A stretch of DNA of 64,000 nt from Tranquillimonas rosea (GTDB lineage: Bacteria; Pseudomonadota; Alphaproteobacteria; Rhodobacterales; Rhodobacteraceae): NCBI RefSeq assembly GCF_900111315.1, contig NZ_FOGU01000006.1, forward strand, positions 248,001 through 312,000, written 5' to 3'. Below are positions 57,445 through 64,000 of the stretch, in pieces; positions within the stretch are counted from its first letter, which is position 1; every line of letters starts with the position of its first letter. Under the pieces are notes generated by a model. The model was not told where the DNA came from and did no database searches. It saw only the letters and a program-made list of their open reading frames with translations. Position numbers and translations under genes: made by a program.

Positions 57445-58473
57445 ATGCCGCACAACATCGCCATTCTCGGCGCTTCCGGATACACCGGGGCCGAACTCGT
57501 CCGCCTGATCGCGGGGCACCCCGAGCTCGAGATCGCTGCCCTCTCTGCCGACCGCAAGGCGGGGCAGACAATGGCCTCGGTCTTTCCGCATCTGCGCCAT
57601 CTCGATCTTCCCGACCTCGTCCGCATCGAGGAGATCGACTTCGGCGGAATCGACCTGTGTTTCTGCGCCCTGCCGCATGCCACCTCGCAGGCGGTGATCG
57701 CCGAACTGCCGCGCGACGTGCGGGTCATCGACCTGTCCGCCGATTTCCGTCTGCGCGACCCGGCGGATTACGAAAAATGGTATGGCAAACCGCACGCCGC
57801 GCCCGAGTTGCAGAAAGAGGCGGTCTACGGCCTGACCGAATTCTACCGCCCCGAGATCGCCGCCGCGCGGCTGGTCGCGGGCACGGGGTGCAACGCCGCG
57901 ACGGGGCAGTATGCGCTGCGCCCGCTAATCGCGGCGGGGGTGATCGACCTCGACGACATCGTGATCGACCTGAAGGCCGCTGTCTCCGGGGCCGGACGGT
58001 CGCTCAAGGAGAACCTGCTGCACGCCGAGCTGAGCGAGGGCTACAACGCCTACGGCCTTGGCGGCACGCACCGGCACCTGGGCGAGTTCGACCAGGAGTT
58101 CAGCCTGATCGCCGGCCGCAAGGTCGAGGTGCAGTTCCAGCCGCATCTCGTTCCCGCCAACCGGGGCATCCTCGCCTCGGTCTATGTCAGGGGATCGGTG
58201 CAGGCGGTGCACGACACGCTGGCCGGCGCCTATGAGGGCGAGCCCTTCCTGCATGTCCTGCCGATGGGCGAGGCGCCCTCGACGCACCATGTGCGCGGCT
58301 CGAACATCGTGCATGTCGGGGCGGTGGCCGACCGCCGGGCGGGGCGGACCGTGGTGTTCGCCGCGCTCGACAACCTCACCAAAGGGTCATCGGGCCAAGC
58401 TTTGCAGAACGCCAACCTGATGCTAGGACACGATGAACGGGCGGGCCTCGACATGGTGCCGCTGTTCCCCTGA
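57445..58473 (+). CDS. argC: N-acetyl-gamma-glutamyl-phosphate reductase
   Basis: 342 residues from ATG 57445 (TGAGGAGA upstream). NADP-binding [18 protein letters not shown] and the reaction-centre loop [19 protein letters not shown], where the more usual PGCYPT is replaced by TGCNAAT; the Cys is kept. [15 protein letters not shown]-type region ([18 protein letters not shown]) and [11 protein letters not shown] contain the catalytic His. Third step of arginine synthesis. Confidence 0.93.
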   Translation: MPHNIAILGASGYTGAELVRLIAGHPELEIAALSADRKAGQTMASVFPHLRHLDLPDLVRIEEIDFGGIDLCFCALPHATSQAVIAELPRDVRVIDLSADFRLRDPADYEKWYGKPHAAPELQKEAVYGLTEFYRPEIAAARLVAGTGCNAATGQYALRPLIAAGVIDLDDIVIDLKAAVSGAGRSLKENLLHAELSEGYNAYGLGGTHRHLGEFDQEFSLIAGRKVEVQFQPHLVPANRGILASVYVRGSVQAVHDTLAGAYEGEPFLHVLPMGEAPSTHHVRGSNIVHVGAVADRRAGRTVVFAALDNLTKGSSGQALQNANLMLGHDERAGLDMVPLFP

Positions 58474-58483
58474 GGGACCTGCC

Positions 58484-58960
58484 ATGGCCGGGATGAAGAG
58501 CCTCAAGAAGAAACGCCGTATCCAGGTGATCGCCGTCGCCGCGGTGGCGCTCGCGCTGTCCACCGCGATGATCGGCTATGCCATGCGCGACGGCATCAAC
58601 TATTTCCGCGCGCCGACGCAGGTGATGGACGAGCCGCCCGCGCCGAGCGAGACCTTCCGCATCGGCGGGCTGGTCGAGGAGGGCACGCTGATCCGGGGCG
58701 AGGGCACGACGGTGCGCTTCTCGGTCACCGACGGCGGCGCCTCGGTTCCGGTGACCTATACCGGCGTGCTGCCCGATCTCTTCGAAGAGGGACAGGGCAT
58801 GGTCGGCACCGGGCGCTACGTGAACGGCACGTTTGAAGCCTCTGAGATACTTGCCAAACACGACGAGACCTACATGCCCAAGGAAGTCGTCGACGCGCTC
58901 AAGGAGCAGGGTGTGTTCCAGCACGCGCCGGGTGAGGCACCGGCGGCACCGAACGGCTGA
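58484..58960 (+). CDS. ccmE: Cytochrome c maturation protein CcmE
   Basis: 158 residues from ATG 58484; ATG 58493 is an alternative. A basic N-terminus, one membrane anchor (about 12-32), then the OB-fold heme chaperone with FRIGGLVEEGTLIRGEG and FSVTDGGASVPVTYTG. The covalent heme site is His in LAKHDETYMP (H-D-E-x-Y). It carries heme from CcmC/ABCD to the CcmF/CcmH lyase, encoded 1.5 kb away past the lysis cassette. Confidence 0.95.
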   Translation: MAGMKSLKKKRRIQVIAVAAVALALSTAMIGYAMRDGINYFRAPTQVMDEPPAPSETFRIGGLVEEGTLIRGEGTTVRFSVTDGGASVPVTYTGVLPDLFEEGQGMVGTGRYVNGTFEASEILAKHDETYMPKEVVDALKEQGVFQHAPGEAPAAPNG

Positions 58961-58970
58961 TTTCCGACAC

Positions 58971-58977
58971 CTTAACG
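58971..58977. promoter_or_regulatory. CtrA half-site candidate before the endolysin gene
   Basis: CTTAACG at 58971-58977 contains the TTAA-type half-site of the CtrA regulator, which controls gene transfer agent release genes in relatives. A second TTAA at the normal 7-base spacing is absent, so support is weak. Confidence 0.25.
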
Positions 58978-59026
58978 CGCACTCCGGCACATTTTCCCCC
59001 GGTTCCGGTTGGGGAGGTGTGACGGG

Positions 59027-59638
59027 ATGCAGAGCGTTATCGAGATTGCCGATGACATCGTGGCCCGCGAGGGCGGCTTCGTTAACGACCCCGACGATCC
59101 GGGCGGGGCGACGCAGCACGGTGTCACGATCGGCACCCTGCGCCGGTTGGGGCTGGACCTCGACGGCGACGGCGATGTCGACACCGAGGACGTGCGCCGC
59201 GTCAGTCGCGCCCGGGCGCGGGACATCTTCGTCGAGCATTATTTCCGACGACCGCGGATCGCCGAACTGCCCGACTGCCTGCAGGCAAGCGTGTTCGACA
59301 TGTACGTCAATGCCGGCGCGAACGCGGTGAAGATCCTCCAGCGATTGCTGTGCGACATGGGGCAGTCCGTCGCCGCGGACGGCATCATCGGGCCGCAGAC
59401 GCTGGCGGCGGCCGCGCTGGCCCGGTCGGCGGCGCCGCGGCACCTGGCCGACGCTTATGGAATCGCGCGGCGGAACTATTACTACGCCCTCGCCGACCGG
59501 CGCCCGGCAAGCCGCAAATACGCGCGGCGGCGGGATGGCGGCAAGGGCGGCTGGATCCGCCGGGCGGAGGATTTCATTTCTCCCCGCTACCACCTGACCG
59601 AGGCCGAGCATGCACGGAGGACGGCTGCATGGGACTGA
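59027..59638 (+). CDS. N-acetylmuramidase (glycosyl hydrolase 108), endolysin
   Basis: 203 residues from ATG 59027 with GGGGAGG upstream. The catalytic motif is IVAREGGFVNDPDDPGGATQ, where Glu of EGG is the acid of the GH108 family; an EF-hand-like DLDGDGDVDTEDV loop follows. The C-terminal part (about 100-180) has the peptidoglycan-binding DGIIGPQTLAAAAL pattern. In Rhodobacter capsulatus an endolysin of this class, next to a holin, lyses cells to release the gene transfer agent. The next gene overlaps by ten bases. Confidence 0.9.
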   Translation: MQSVIEIADDIVAREGGFVNDPDDPGGATQHGVTIGTLRRLGLDLDGDGDVDTEDVRRVSRARARDIFVEHYFRRPRIAELPDCLQASVFDMYVNAGANAVKILQRLLCDMGQSVAADGIIGPQTLAAAALARSAAPRHLADAYGIARRNYYYALADRRPASRKYARRRDGGKGGWIRRAEDFISPRYHLTEAEHARRTAAWD

Positions 59639-60111
59639 TCGACCGTGGTATGACGCTGCTGTTCGGGCAAGGCGGCAACCTCGTCGCCGAGACGGCGGAG
59701 GTGTTCCGCGTCAACGCCGAGGCCGACGCGGCGCGCGACGCGCGTCTGAAACAGGCGGCGCTGACGCAGTTCGCGGCCGAGTTCGGCGCCGGGCGAGGGC
59801 TTTTCGACAGGGCGGTCGACGGGGCCAACCGGCTGCCGCGCCCGGCGATGGCGCTGGGAACGCTCGCGCTGTTCGGTGCGGCGATGGCGGCGCCCGAGTG
59901 GTTCGCCGCGCGGATGGCGGGGCTTTCGCTGGTGCCCGAGCCGTTGTGGTGGCTGATGGGGGCGATCGTTTCGTTCTATTTCGGCGCCCGGCATCAGGCG
60001 AAGGGGCACGAGATGCAGCGCACTCTCGCACGGTCGGCCGCGGTGGCGCTGAGCGACGGCGGCACCGGCAACCCGGCGCTGGACGACTGGAGGCGCGGGC
60101 GCGATGAGTGA
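59629..60111 (+). CDS. GTA-type holin
   Basis: 160 residues, ATG 59629 with CGGAGGACGG upstream. Residues 1-60 are a soluble amphipathic helix (NAEADAARDARLKQAALTQF); two membrane segments follow, LGTLALFGAAMAAPEWFA (about 75-95) and LWWLMGAIVSFYFGARHQ (about 108-126). This matches the three-helix GTA holin family. It would open the inner membrane so the muramidase encoded upstream reaches the wall. C-terminus overlaps the next small gene by eight bases. Confidence 0.85.
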   Translation: MGLIDRGMTLLFGQGGNLVAETAEVFRVNAEADAARDARLKQAALTQFAAEFGAGRGLFDRAVDGANRLPRPAMALGTLALFGAAMAAPEWFAARMAGLSLVPEPLWWLMGAIVSFYFGARHQAKGHEMQRTLARSAAVALSDGGTGNPALDDWRRGRDE

Positions 60112-60292
60112 CCTGATCCTGCGGCTGGTGGCGGAATACGGTCCCTGGGTGCTGCTCGTGTTCTACCTGCTGTTCCGCGACGCGCAGAAGGAGGACGCCA
60201 CCCGCGAGGCGCTGAACAAGAACACCGAGGTGATGATCGAGATGACCACCCTGATCCGCGAGCGGCTGCCCCGCGCCGCCTTCGCCCGATGA
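60104..60292 (+). CDS. Small BhlA/UviB-like membrane protein
   Basis: 62 residues. One N-terminal membrane helix (ILRLVAEYGPWVLLVFYLLF), then a charged helix RDAQKEDATREALNKNTEVM ending ERLPRA. The YGPW-x-LLF-x-L pattern with a following charged coil is like the BhlA/UviB holin-like family. Its position inside the lysis cassette, overlapping the holin, supports a role in lysis as second holin or modulator. Confidence 0.75.
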   Translation: MSDLILRLVAEYGPWVLLVFYLLFRDAQKEDATREALNKNTEVMIEMTTLIRERLPRAAFAR

Positions 60293-60420
60293 GGGGCGCT
60301 CTTGCACCTTGGCTGCGTCGCATTTGCAGGGGGCGCGGATTGATCGCGGACGCCGCCCGGCACGGTCGCGCCGCCGCGCGCCTGGATTCGGTTCTGCGGC
60401 AGTATCTTACGCCGCGCTGA
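60289..60420 (+). CDS. Very small ORF coupled to the lysis cassette
   Basis: 43 residues, ATG overlapping the stop of the preceding gene (ATGA), a junction used by real pairs in this window. Sequence is basic (MRGALAPWLRRICRGRG at the start, RQYLTPR at the end) with no membrane helix. It could be a spacer product or noise; the tight overlap and lack of other features in the 212-base gap make it worth listing. Confidence 0.35.
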   Translation: MRGALAPWLRRICRGRGLIADAARHGRAAARLDSVLRQYLTPR

Positions 60421-60504
60421 ACCTTCGGTCACAGGAGTGCGACATCGACGCCGACGGGCGGCGCACCCATTGGCGGCGCCCGCGCAAGGGTCTATCCTGC
60501 CGCC

Positions 60505-62478
60505 ATGATCGTGGAACTCGGACATTTCGCCCTGATCCTCGCGGCGCTGGTTGCGGTGGTGCAGATGATCGTGCCCATGGTGGGCGCGCAGAATGGCTGG
60601 CGCGGCTGGATGGCCGCGGCGGAACCCGCGGCGACGGCGCAGTTCCTGTTCGTCGCGTTCTCGTTCGCGGCGCTGACCTACGCCTTCGTGACCTCGGATT
60701 TCTCGCTGCGGATCGTGGTCAATAACTCTCACACGCTGAAGCCGCTGCTCTACAAGGTGACGGGCGTCTGGGGGAACCACGAGGGCTCGATGCTGCTGTG
60801 GGTGCTGATCCTGGCACTGTTCGGCGCGTCGGCGGCCTGGTTCGGGGCCAATTTGCCCGAGAGGCTCCGCGCGCGGGTGCTGAGCGTGCAGGCCGCGATC
60901 GGGGTGGCGTTCTACGCCTTCATCCTGCTGACCTCGAACCCGTTCGACCGGCTGGCCCAGCCGCCCTTTGACGGGCAGGACCTGAACCCGCTGCTGCAGG
61001 ATCCCGGTCTCGCCTTTCATCCGCCGTTCCTCTACCTGGGCTATGTCGGGCTCTCGATGGCATTCTCGTTTGCCGTCGCCGCGTTGATCGAGGGGCGGGT
61101 GGACGCCGCCTGGGCGCGCTGGGTGCGGCCCTGGACACTGGCGGCGTGGCTGTTCCTGACCATCGGCATCGCGCTGGGGTCGTGGTGGGCGTATTACGAG
61201 CTGGGCTGGGGCGGCTTCTGGTTCTGGGATCCGGTCGAGAACGCCAGCTTCATGCCGTGGCTGATCGCGGCGGCGTTGCTGCACTCGGCCATCGTCACCG
61301 AAAAGCGCGAGGCGCTGAAAAGCTGGACGATCCTGCTGTCGATCCTGGCCTTCGGGTTTTCGCTGATCGGCACGTTCATCGTGCGCTCGGGCGTGCTGAC
61401 CAGCGTTCATGCCTTCGCCAACGACCCCGAACGCGGCGTGTTCATCCTGCTTATCCTGGCGGTATTCATGGGCGGGGCGCTGACGCTTTATGCCGCGCGC
61501 GCCGGCGCGATGGAGGCGAAGGGCGTGTTCGCGCTGGCCAGCCGCGAGACCGCGCTGGTGGCCAACAACGTCCTGCTGGCGGTGAGCGCGTTCGTGGTGT
61601 TCATCGGCACGGTCTGGCCGCTGGTGGCCGAGCTGGCCTTCAACCGCAAGCTCAGCGTCGGACCGCCGTTCTTCGACGCGGCCTTCACTCCGTTCATGGT
61701 GGCGTTGGCGATGATCCTGCCCATAGGGTCCGCGATGCCGTGGAAGCGTGCCCGCATGGGGCGCGTCATGCGCCCGCTGTGGGGCATCATGGCGCTGTCG
61801 GTCGCGCTGGGGGCGCTGGTCTGGACGATGCAGACAGGGCGGTCGATCCTGGCGCCGGTCGGCGCTGTGCTGGCGGCGTGGCTGGTTCTGGGCGCGGGCA
61901 TGGACCTGTGGCAGCGCGCGGGCCGGGGCGGGCTGTCCGACAAGGCCCGGCGACTGCGGCGCCTGCCGCGGGCCGACTGGGGCAAGGCGATCGCACACGG
62001 CGGCTTCGGGATCACCATCTTCGGCATCGCCGCGATGACCGCCTGGCAGGTCGAGGACATCCGCGTGGCCGAGGTTGGCGAGCCGTTCCGCGTCGGCCCC
62101 TACGAGATCACGCTGGAAAGCGTCGAAGAGGTCGAGGGCCCGAACTACGTCTCGACCATGGGCATGATGCAGGTGACGCGCAGCGGCCGCGAGGTGGCGA
62201 CGCTGACGCCCGAGAAGCGGCGGTATCCCGTGGCGCAGATGCCCACGACCGAAGCGGGGATCGACAACGGCGTGCTGCGCGACCTCTACCTCGTGATCGG
62301 CGACCGGCAGTCGGGCGGCGCCTGGGCTGTGCGCTCGTACATCAAGCCCTTCGCCAACTGGATCTGGGCCGGGGCGATCATCATGGCGCTCGGCGGGGTT
62401 ATGAGCCTGACCGACCGCCGCTATCGCGTCGCGGCCGGGGCGGGCAAGGCGCCACGTCGCGCGGTGCCGGCGGAATGA
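60505..62478 (+). CDS. ccmF: Cytochrome c heme lyase subunit CcmF
   Basis: 657 residues. About fifteen membrane helices. The heme-handling WWD region is GWGGFWFWDPVENASFMPWL (near 230-250), and conserved His residues occur in GVWGNHEGSML and AALLHSAIVTEK, with SILAFGFSLIGTFIVRSGVL after it. It attaches heme from CcmE to apocytochrome c with CcmH. Frame and length are normal. The stop overlaps the ccmH start (ATGA). Confidence 0.95.
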   Translation: MIVELGHFALILAALVAVVQMIVPMVGAQNGWRGWMAAAEPAATAQFLFVAFSFAALTYAFVTSDFSLRIVVNNSHTLKPLLYKVTGVWGNHEGSMLLWVLILALFGASAAWFGANLPERLRARVLSVQAAIGVAFYAFILLTSNPFDRLAQPPFDGQDLNPLLQDPGLAFHPPFLYLGYVGLSMAFSFAVAALIEGRVDAAWARWVRPWTLAAWLFLTIGIALGSWWAYYELGWGGFWFWDPVENASFMPWLIAAALLHSAIVTEKREALKSWTILLSILAFGFSLIGTFIVRSGVLTSVHAFANDPERGVFILLILAVFMGGALTLYAARAGAMEAKGVFALASRETALVANNVLLAVSAFVVFIGTVWPLVAELAFNRKLSVGPPFFDAAFTPFMVALAMILPIGSAMPWKRARMGRVMRPLWGIMALSVALGALVWTMQTGRSILAPVGAVLAAWLVLGAGMDLWQRAGRGGLSDKARRLRRLPRADWGKAIAHGGFGITIFGIAAMTAWQVEDIRVAEVGEPFRVGPYEITLESVEEVEGPNYVSTMGMMQVTRSGREVATLTPEKRRYPVAQMPTTEAGIDNGVLRDLYLVIGDRQSGGAWAVRSYIKPFANWIWAGAIIMALGGVMSLTDRRYRVAAGAGKAPRRAVPAE

Positions 62479-62939
62479 GGCGGCTGGCGCTTGCCCTGAC
62501 GGTGGCGCTCTCGCTCGCGCTGCCGCCGGTCGCGGCGATCGCGGTGCAGCCTGACGAGATGCTGGAGGATCCCGCGCTCGAACAGCGGGCGCGCGAGATT
62601 TCCGAAGGATTGCGCTGCCTTGTCTGCCGCAACGAAAGCATCGACGAGAGCAACGCCGACCTGGCCCGCGACCTGCGCCTGCTGGTGCGCGAGCGGCTTG
62701 TGGCCGGGGACAGCAACGCCGAGGTCGTCGACTTCATCGTCGATCGCTATGGCGAATACGTGTTGCTGCGCCCCAATGCCCGCGGCGCGAACCTGATCCT
62801 CTGGACGGCGGGGCCGGCGCTTCTGATCCTCGGGATCGGCATTGCCGTCTTTGCCCTGCGACGCCGCCCGAGCGCTGCGCAGAACGACAGCCTGAGTTCG
62901 GAAGAGCAGGCGCGGCTGGACCGGCTTCTGGGCAAGTAA
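62475..62939 (+). CDS. ccmH: Cytochrome c maturation thiol-disulfide protein CcmH
   Basis: 154 residues. Signal peptide-like helix 4-22, then LRCLVCRNESIDES with the redox CxxC pair near 48-51 and a C-terminal anchor (LILWTAGPALLILGIGIAVF). It reduces apocytochrome c before heme attachment. This is the short Ccl2-type CcmH, without the TPR part. Followed by 73 bases of gap. Confidence 0.94.
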   Translation: MRRLALALTVALSLALPPVAAIAVQPDEMLEDPALEQRAREISEGLRCLVCRNESIDESNADLARDLRLLVRERLVAGDSNAEVVDFIVDRYGEYVLLRPNARGANLILWTAGPALLILGIGIAVFALRRRPSAAQNDSLSSEEQARLDRLLGK

Positions 62940-63012
62940 CGGGGCGTTCCGCTTTCCTTGCGGAACCGGGGCGGGCATCGTCCGCCCTGACGGCAAGGAG
63001 GGATCGCCCGCG

Positions 63013-63789
63013 ATGGATTACGAAACGATCGAGATGCAGGTCTCCGGCGGGATGGCCGTCGTGACCCTGAACCGCCCCGACCGGCGCAACGCGCTCAACA
63101 GCCAGATGCGGGCCGAGCTGCTGGACGTGATGCGCCGTCTGCCGGACGAGGTGCGGGTCGTCGTCCTGACCGGCGCGGGCGAGGCGTTCTGCTCTGGGCA
63201 GGACCTGGGCGACGGCCAGTCGCTCAATGCGGCGGATTTCGAGGGCGTGCTGCGCGACGAATACGAACCGCTGCTGAAGGCGATCTACGACTGTCCGGTG
63301 CCCACGATCTCGGCGGTGAACGGTGCGGCGGCCGGGGCCGGGGCGAACCTGGCGCTGGCGACCGACGTGGTGATCGCGGCCGAATCGGCGGTGTTCCTGC
63401 AGGCCTTCACCCGGATCGGGCTGATCCCCGACGCGGGCGGTACTTACTGGCTGCCGCGTCAGGTCGGCTTTGCCCGCGCGATGGGGGCGGCGCTGTTCGG
63501 AGAGCCCGTTGGCGCACGCCAGGCCGCCGAGTGGGGTATGATCTGGGAAGCGGTGGCCGACGACGTCTTTGACCAGCACTGGCGCCAGCGCGCGCAGGCG
63601 CTGGCCCAGGGGCCGACCACCGCCTATGCCGGCGTCAAGACGGCGATCCGTGCGTCGTTCGACAACGATGTCGACACGCAGCTGGCGCTCGAGGCGCAGT
63701 TGCAGGGCGAATGCGGCAAGAGCCGGGATTTCCGCGAAGGCGTGATGGCCTTCCTCGAAAAGCGGCCCGCCGCGTTCGAAGGACGCTAG
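63013..63789 (+). CDS. Enoyl-CoA hydratase/isomerase, PaaG-like
   Basis: 258 residues. VVTLNRPDRRNALNSQMRAE, FCSGQDLGDG (oxyanion hole), NGAAAGAGANLALATD, and AFTRIGLIPDAGGTYWLPR, where the Asp of PDAGG replaces the usual second Glu; this pattern is typical of PaaG-type ring isomerases in phenylacetate degradation. No other paa genes are in the window, so the substrate stays open. The stop shares four bases with the convergent next gene. Confidence 0.85.
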   Translation: MDYETIEMQVSGGMAVVTLNRPDRRNALNSQMRAELLDVMRRLPDEVRVVVLTGAGEAFCSGQDLGDGQSLNAADFEGVLRDEYEPLLKAIYDCPVPTISAVNGAAAGAGANLALATDVVIAAESAVFLQAFTRIGLIPDAGGTYWLPRQVGFARAMGAALFGEPVGARQAAEWGMIWEAVADDVFDQHWRQRAQALAQGPTTAYAGVKTAIRASFDNDVDTQLALEAQLQGECGKSRDFREGVMAFLEKRPAAFEGR

Positions 63790-64000
63790 ACCGCGTTCAC
63801 CGTCACGCTCTGGCGGTTCAGCGTCGCCGAGCCGTAGAGCGTCATGAACGCGATGTCGGCGGCGTCGCGGCCGACACCGACGATCGCCATGCGGTCGGGC
63901 GTCGTCATGCCCGTGGGATCGACCAGGTGCCACTTGCCGTCGAGGAACACCTGCGCCACGGCGTGAAAGTCCGGCGGGTCGATCTCGGGCGCGTAGACGC
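63786..64000 (-). CDS. Transglutaminase-like protein, C-terminal part
   Basis: 70 residues visible, running off the right edge; the stop TAG is at 63788-63786. VYAPEIDPPDFHAVAQVFLD and KWHLVDPTGM contain the catalytic His and Asp of bacterial transglutaminase-like (cysteine protease fold) proteins; the Cys would lie outside the window. The end (ATLNRQSVTVNAV) is a short strand. Such proteins are often linked with alpha-E and circularly permuted ATP-grasp genes, which cannot be checked here. Confidence 0.8.
   Translation of the reverse strand, partial: VYAPEIDPPDFHAVAQVFLDGKWHLVDPTGMTTPDRMAIVGVGRDAADIAFMTLYGSATLNRQSVTVNAV

Noticed and set aside
54548-57571. 1007-codon minus-strand frame
   Set aside because: Antisense shadow of the IOR and murI genes.

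Overview
The window is 64 kb of high-GC, gene-dense chromosome from an alphaproteobacterium, almost certainly a member of the Rhodobacteraceae (Roseobacter group). The lineage call rests on gene content and neighbourhoods: a psd-pssA-pmtA phosphatidylcholine set, a cysG-DUF2849-sulfite reductase-APS reductase-DUF934-fpr sulfur operon with a divergent Lrp regulator, TRAP dicarboxylate transport with DctB/DctD, a form II carbon monoxide dehydrogenase-like cluster, ccmE/ccmF/ccmH interrupted by a holin/endolysin cassette of the kind used for gene transfer agent release, and a LysR regulator of the VtlR/LsrB type. I see no rRNA, tRNA, insertion sequence, integrase, CRISPR array or replication origin. 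No gap between genes exceeds 300 bases.

Layout. 1-7459: accessory glycan-type cluster, with a truncated serine-hydrolase-like gene, an FkbM methyltransferase and five glycosyltransferase-like genes in two divergent units, containing two families that each occur twice. 7514-18785: CO dehydrogenase-like cluster in the order MoxR ATPase, VWA protein, OmpA-like protein, XdhC protein, molybdopterin-binding protein, CoxG, CoxS, CoxL, CoxM; CoxL carries the form II signature AYRGAGR. 18828-20913: phospholipid genes. 20991-22214: DUF938 and infC (ATC start). 22440-28966: small secreted protein, the assimilatory sulfur operon and its Lrp regulator. 29011-35565: dicarboxylate sensing and TRAP uptake. 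35706-42322: valine degradation (mmsB, a 3-hydroxyisobutyryl-CoA hydrolase, an acyl-CoA dehydrogenase, mmsA) with a LysR regulator and an unrelated hydrolase. 42387-51677: housekeeping genes (CBS protein, coaD, gap, tkt, zapA, grxD, bolA, purL) plus three small proteins. 51781-51892: candidate small RNA with a heat-shock-type promoter, next to the VtlR/LsrB-like regulator (51965-52876). 53030-58473: indolepyruvate ferredoxin oxidoreductase, murI, argC. 58484-62939: cytochrome c maturation genes with the lysis cassette between ccmE and ccmF. 63013-64000: enoyl-CoA hydratase and the 3' end of a transglutaminase-like gene.

How the genes work together. The cox genes encode a molybdenum hydroxylase (S, L and M subunits) together with its cofactor-insertion helpers. 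In the sulfur operon, siroheme synthase supplies the cofactor of the sulfite reductase, which follows APS reductase. DctB/DctD probably control DctPQM, and a DctD-box-like palindrome lies before dctP; the DctD here lacks the normal GAFTGA loop. The most noteworthy items are the duplicated glycosyltransferase cluster, the small RNA, the altered DctD with its operator, and the lysis cassette with a tightly coupled extra small ORF.
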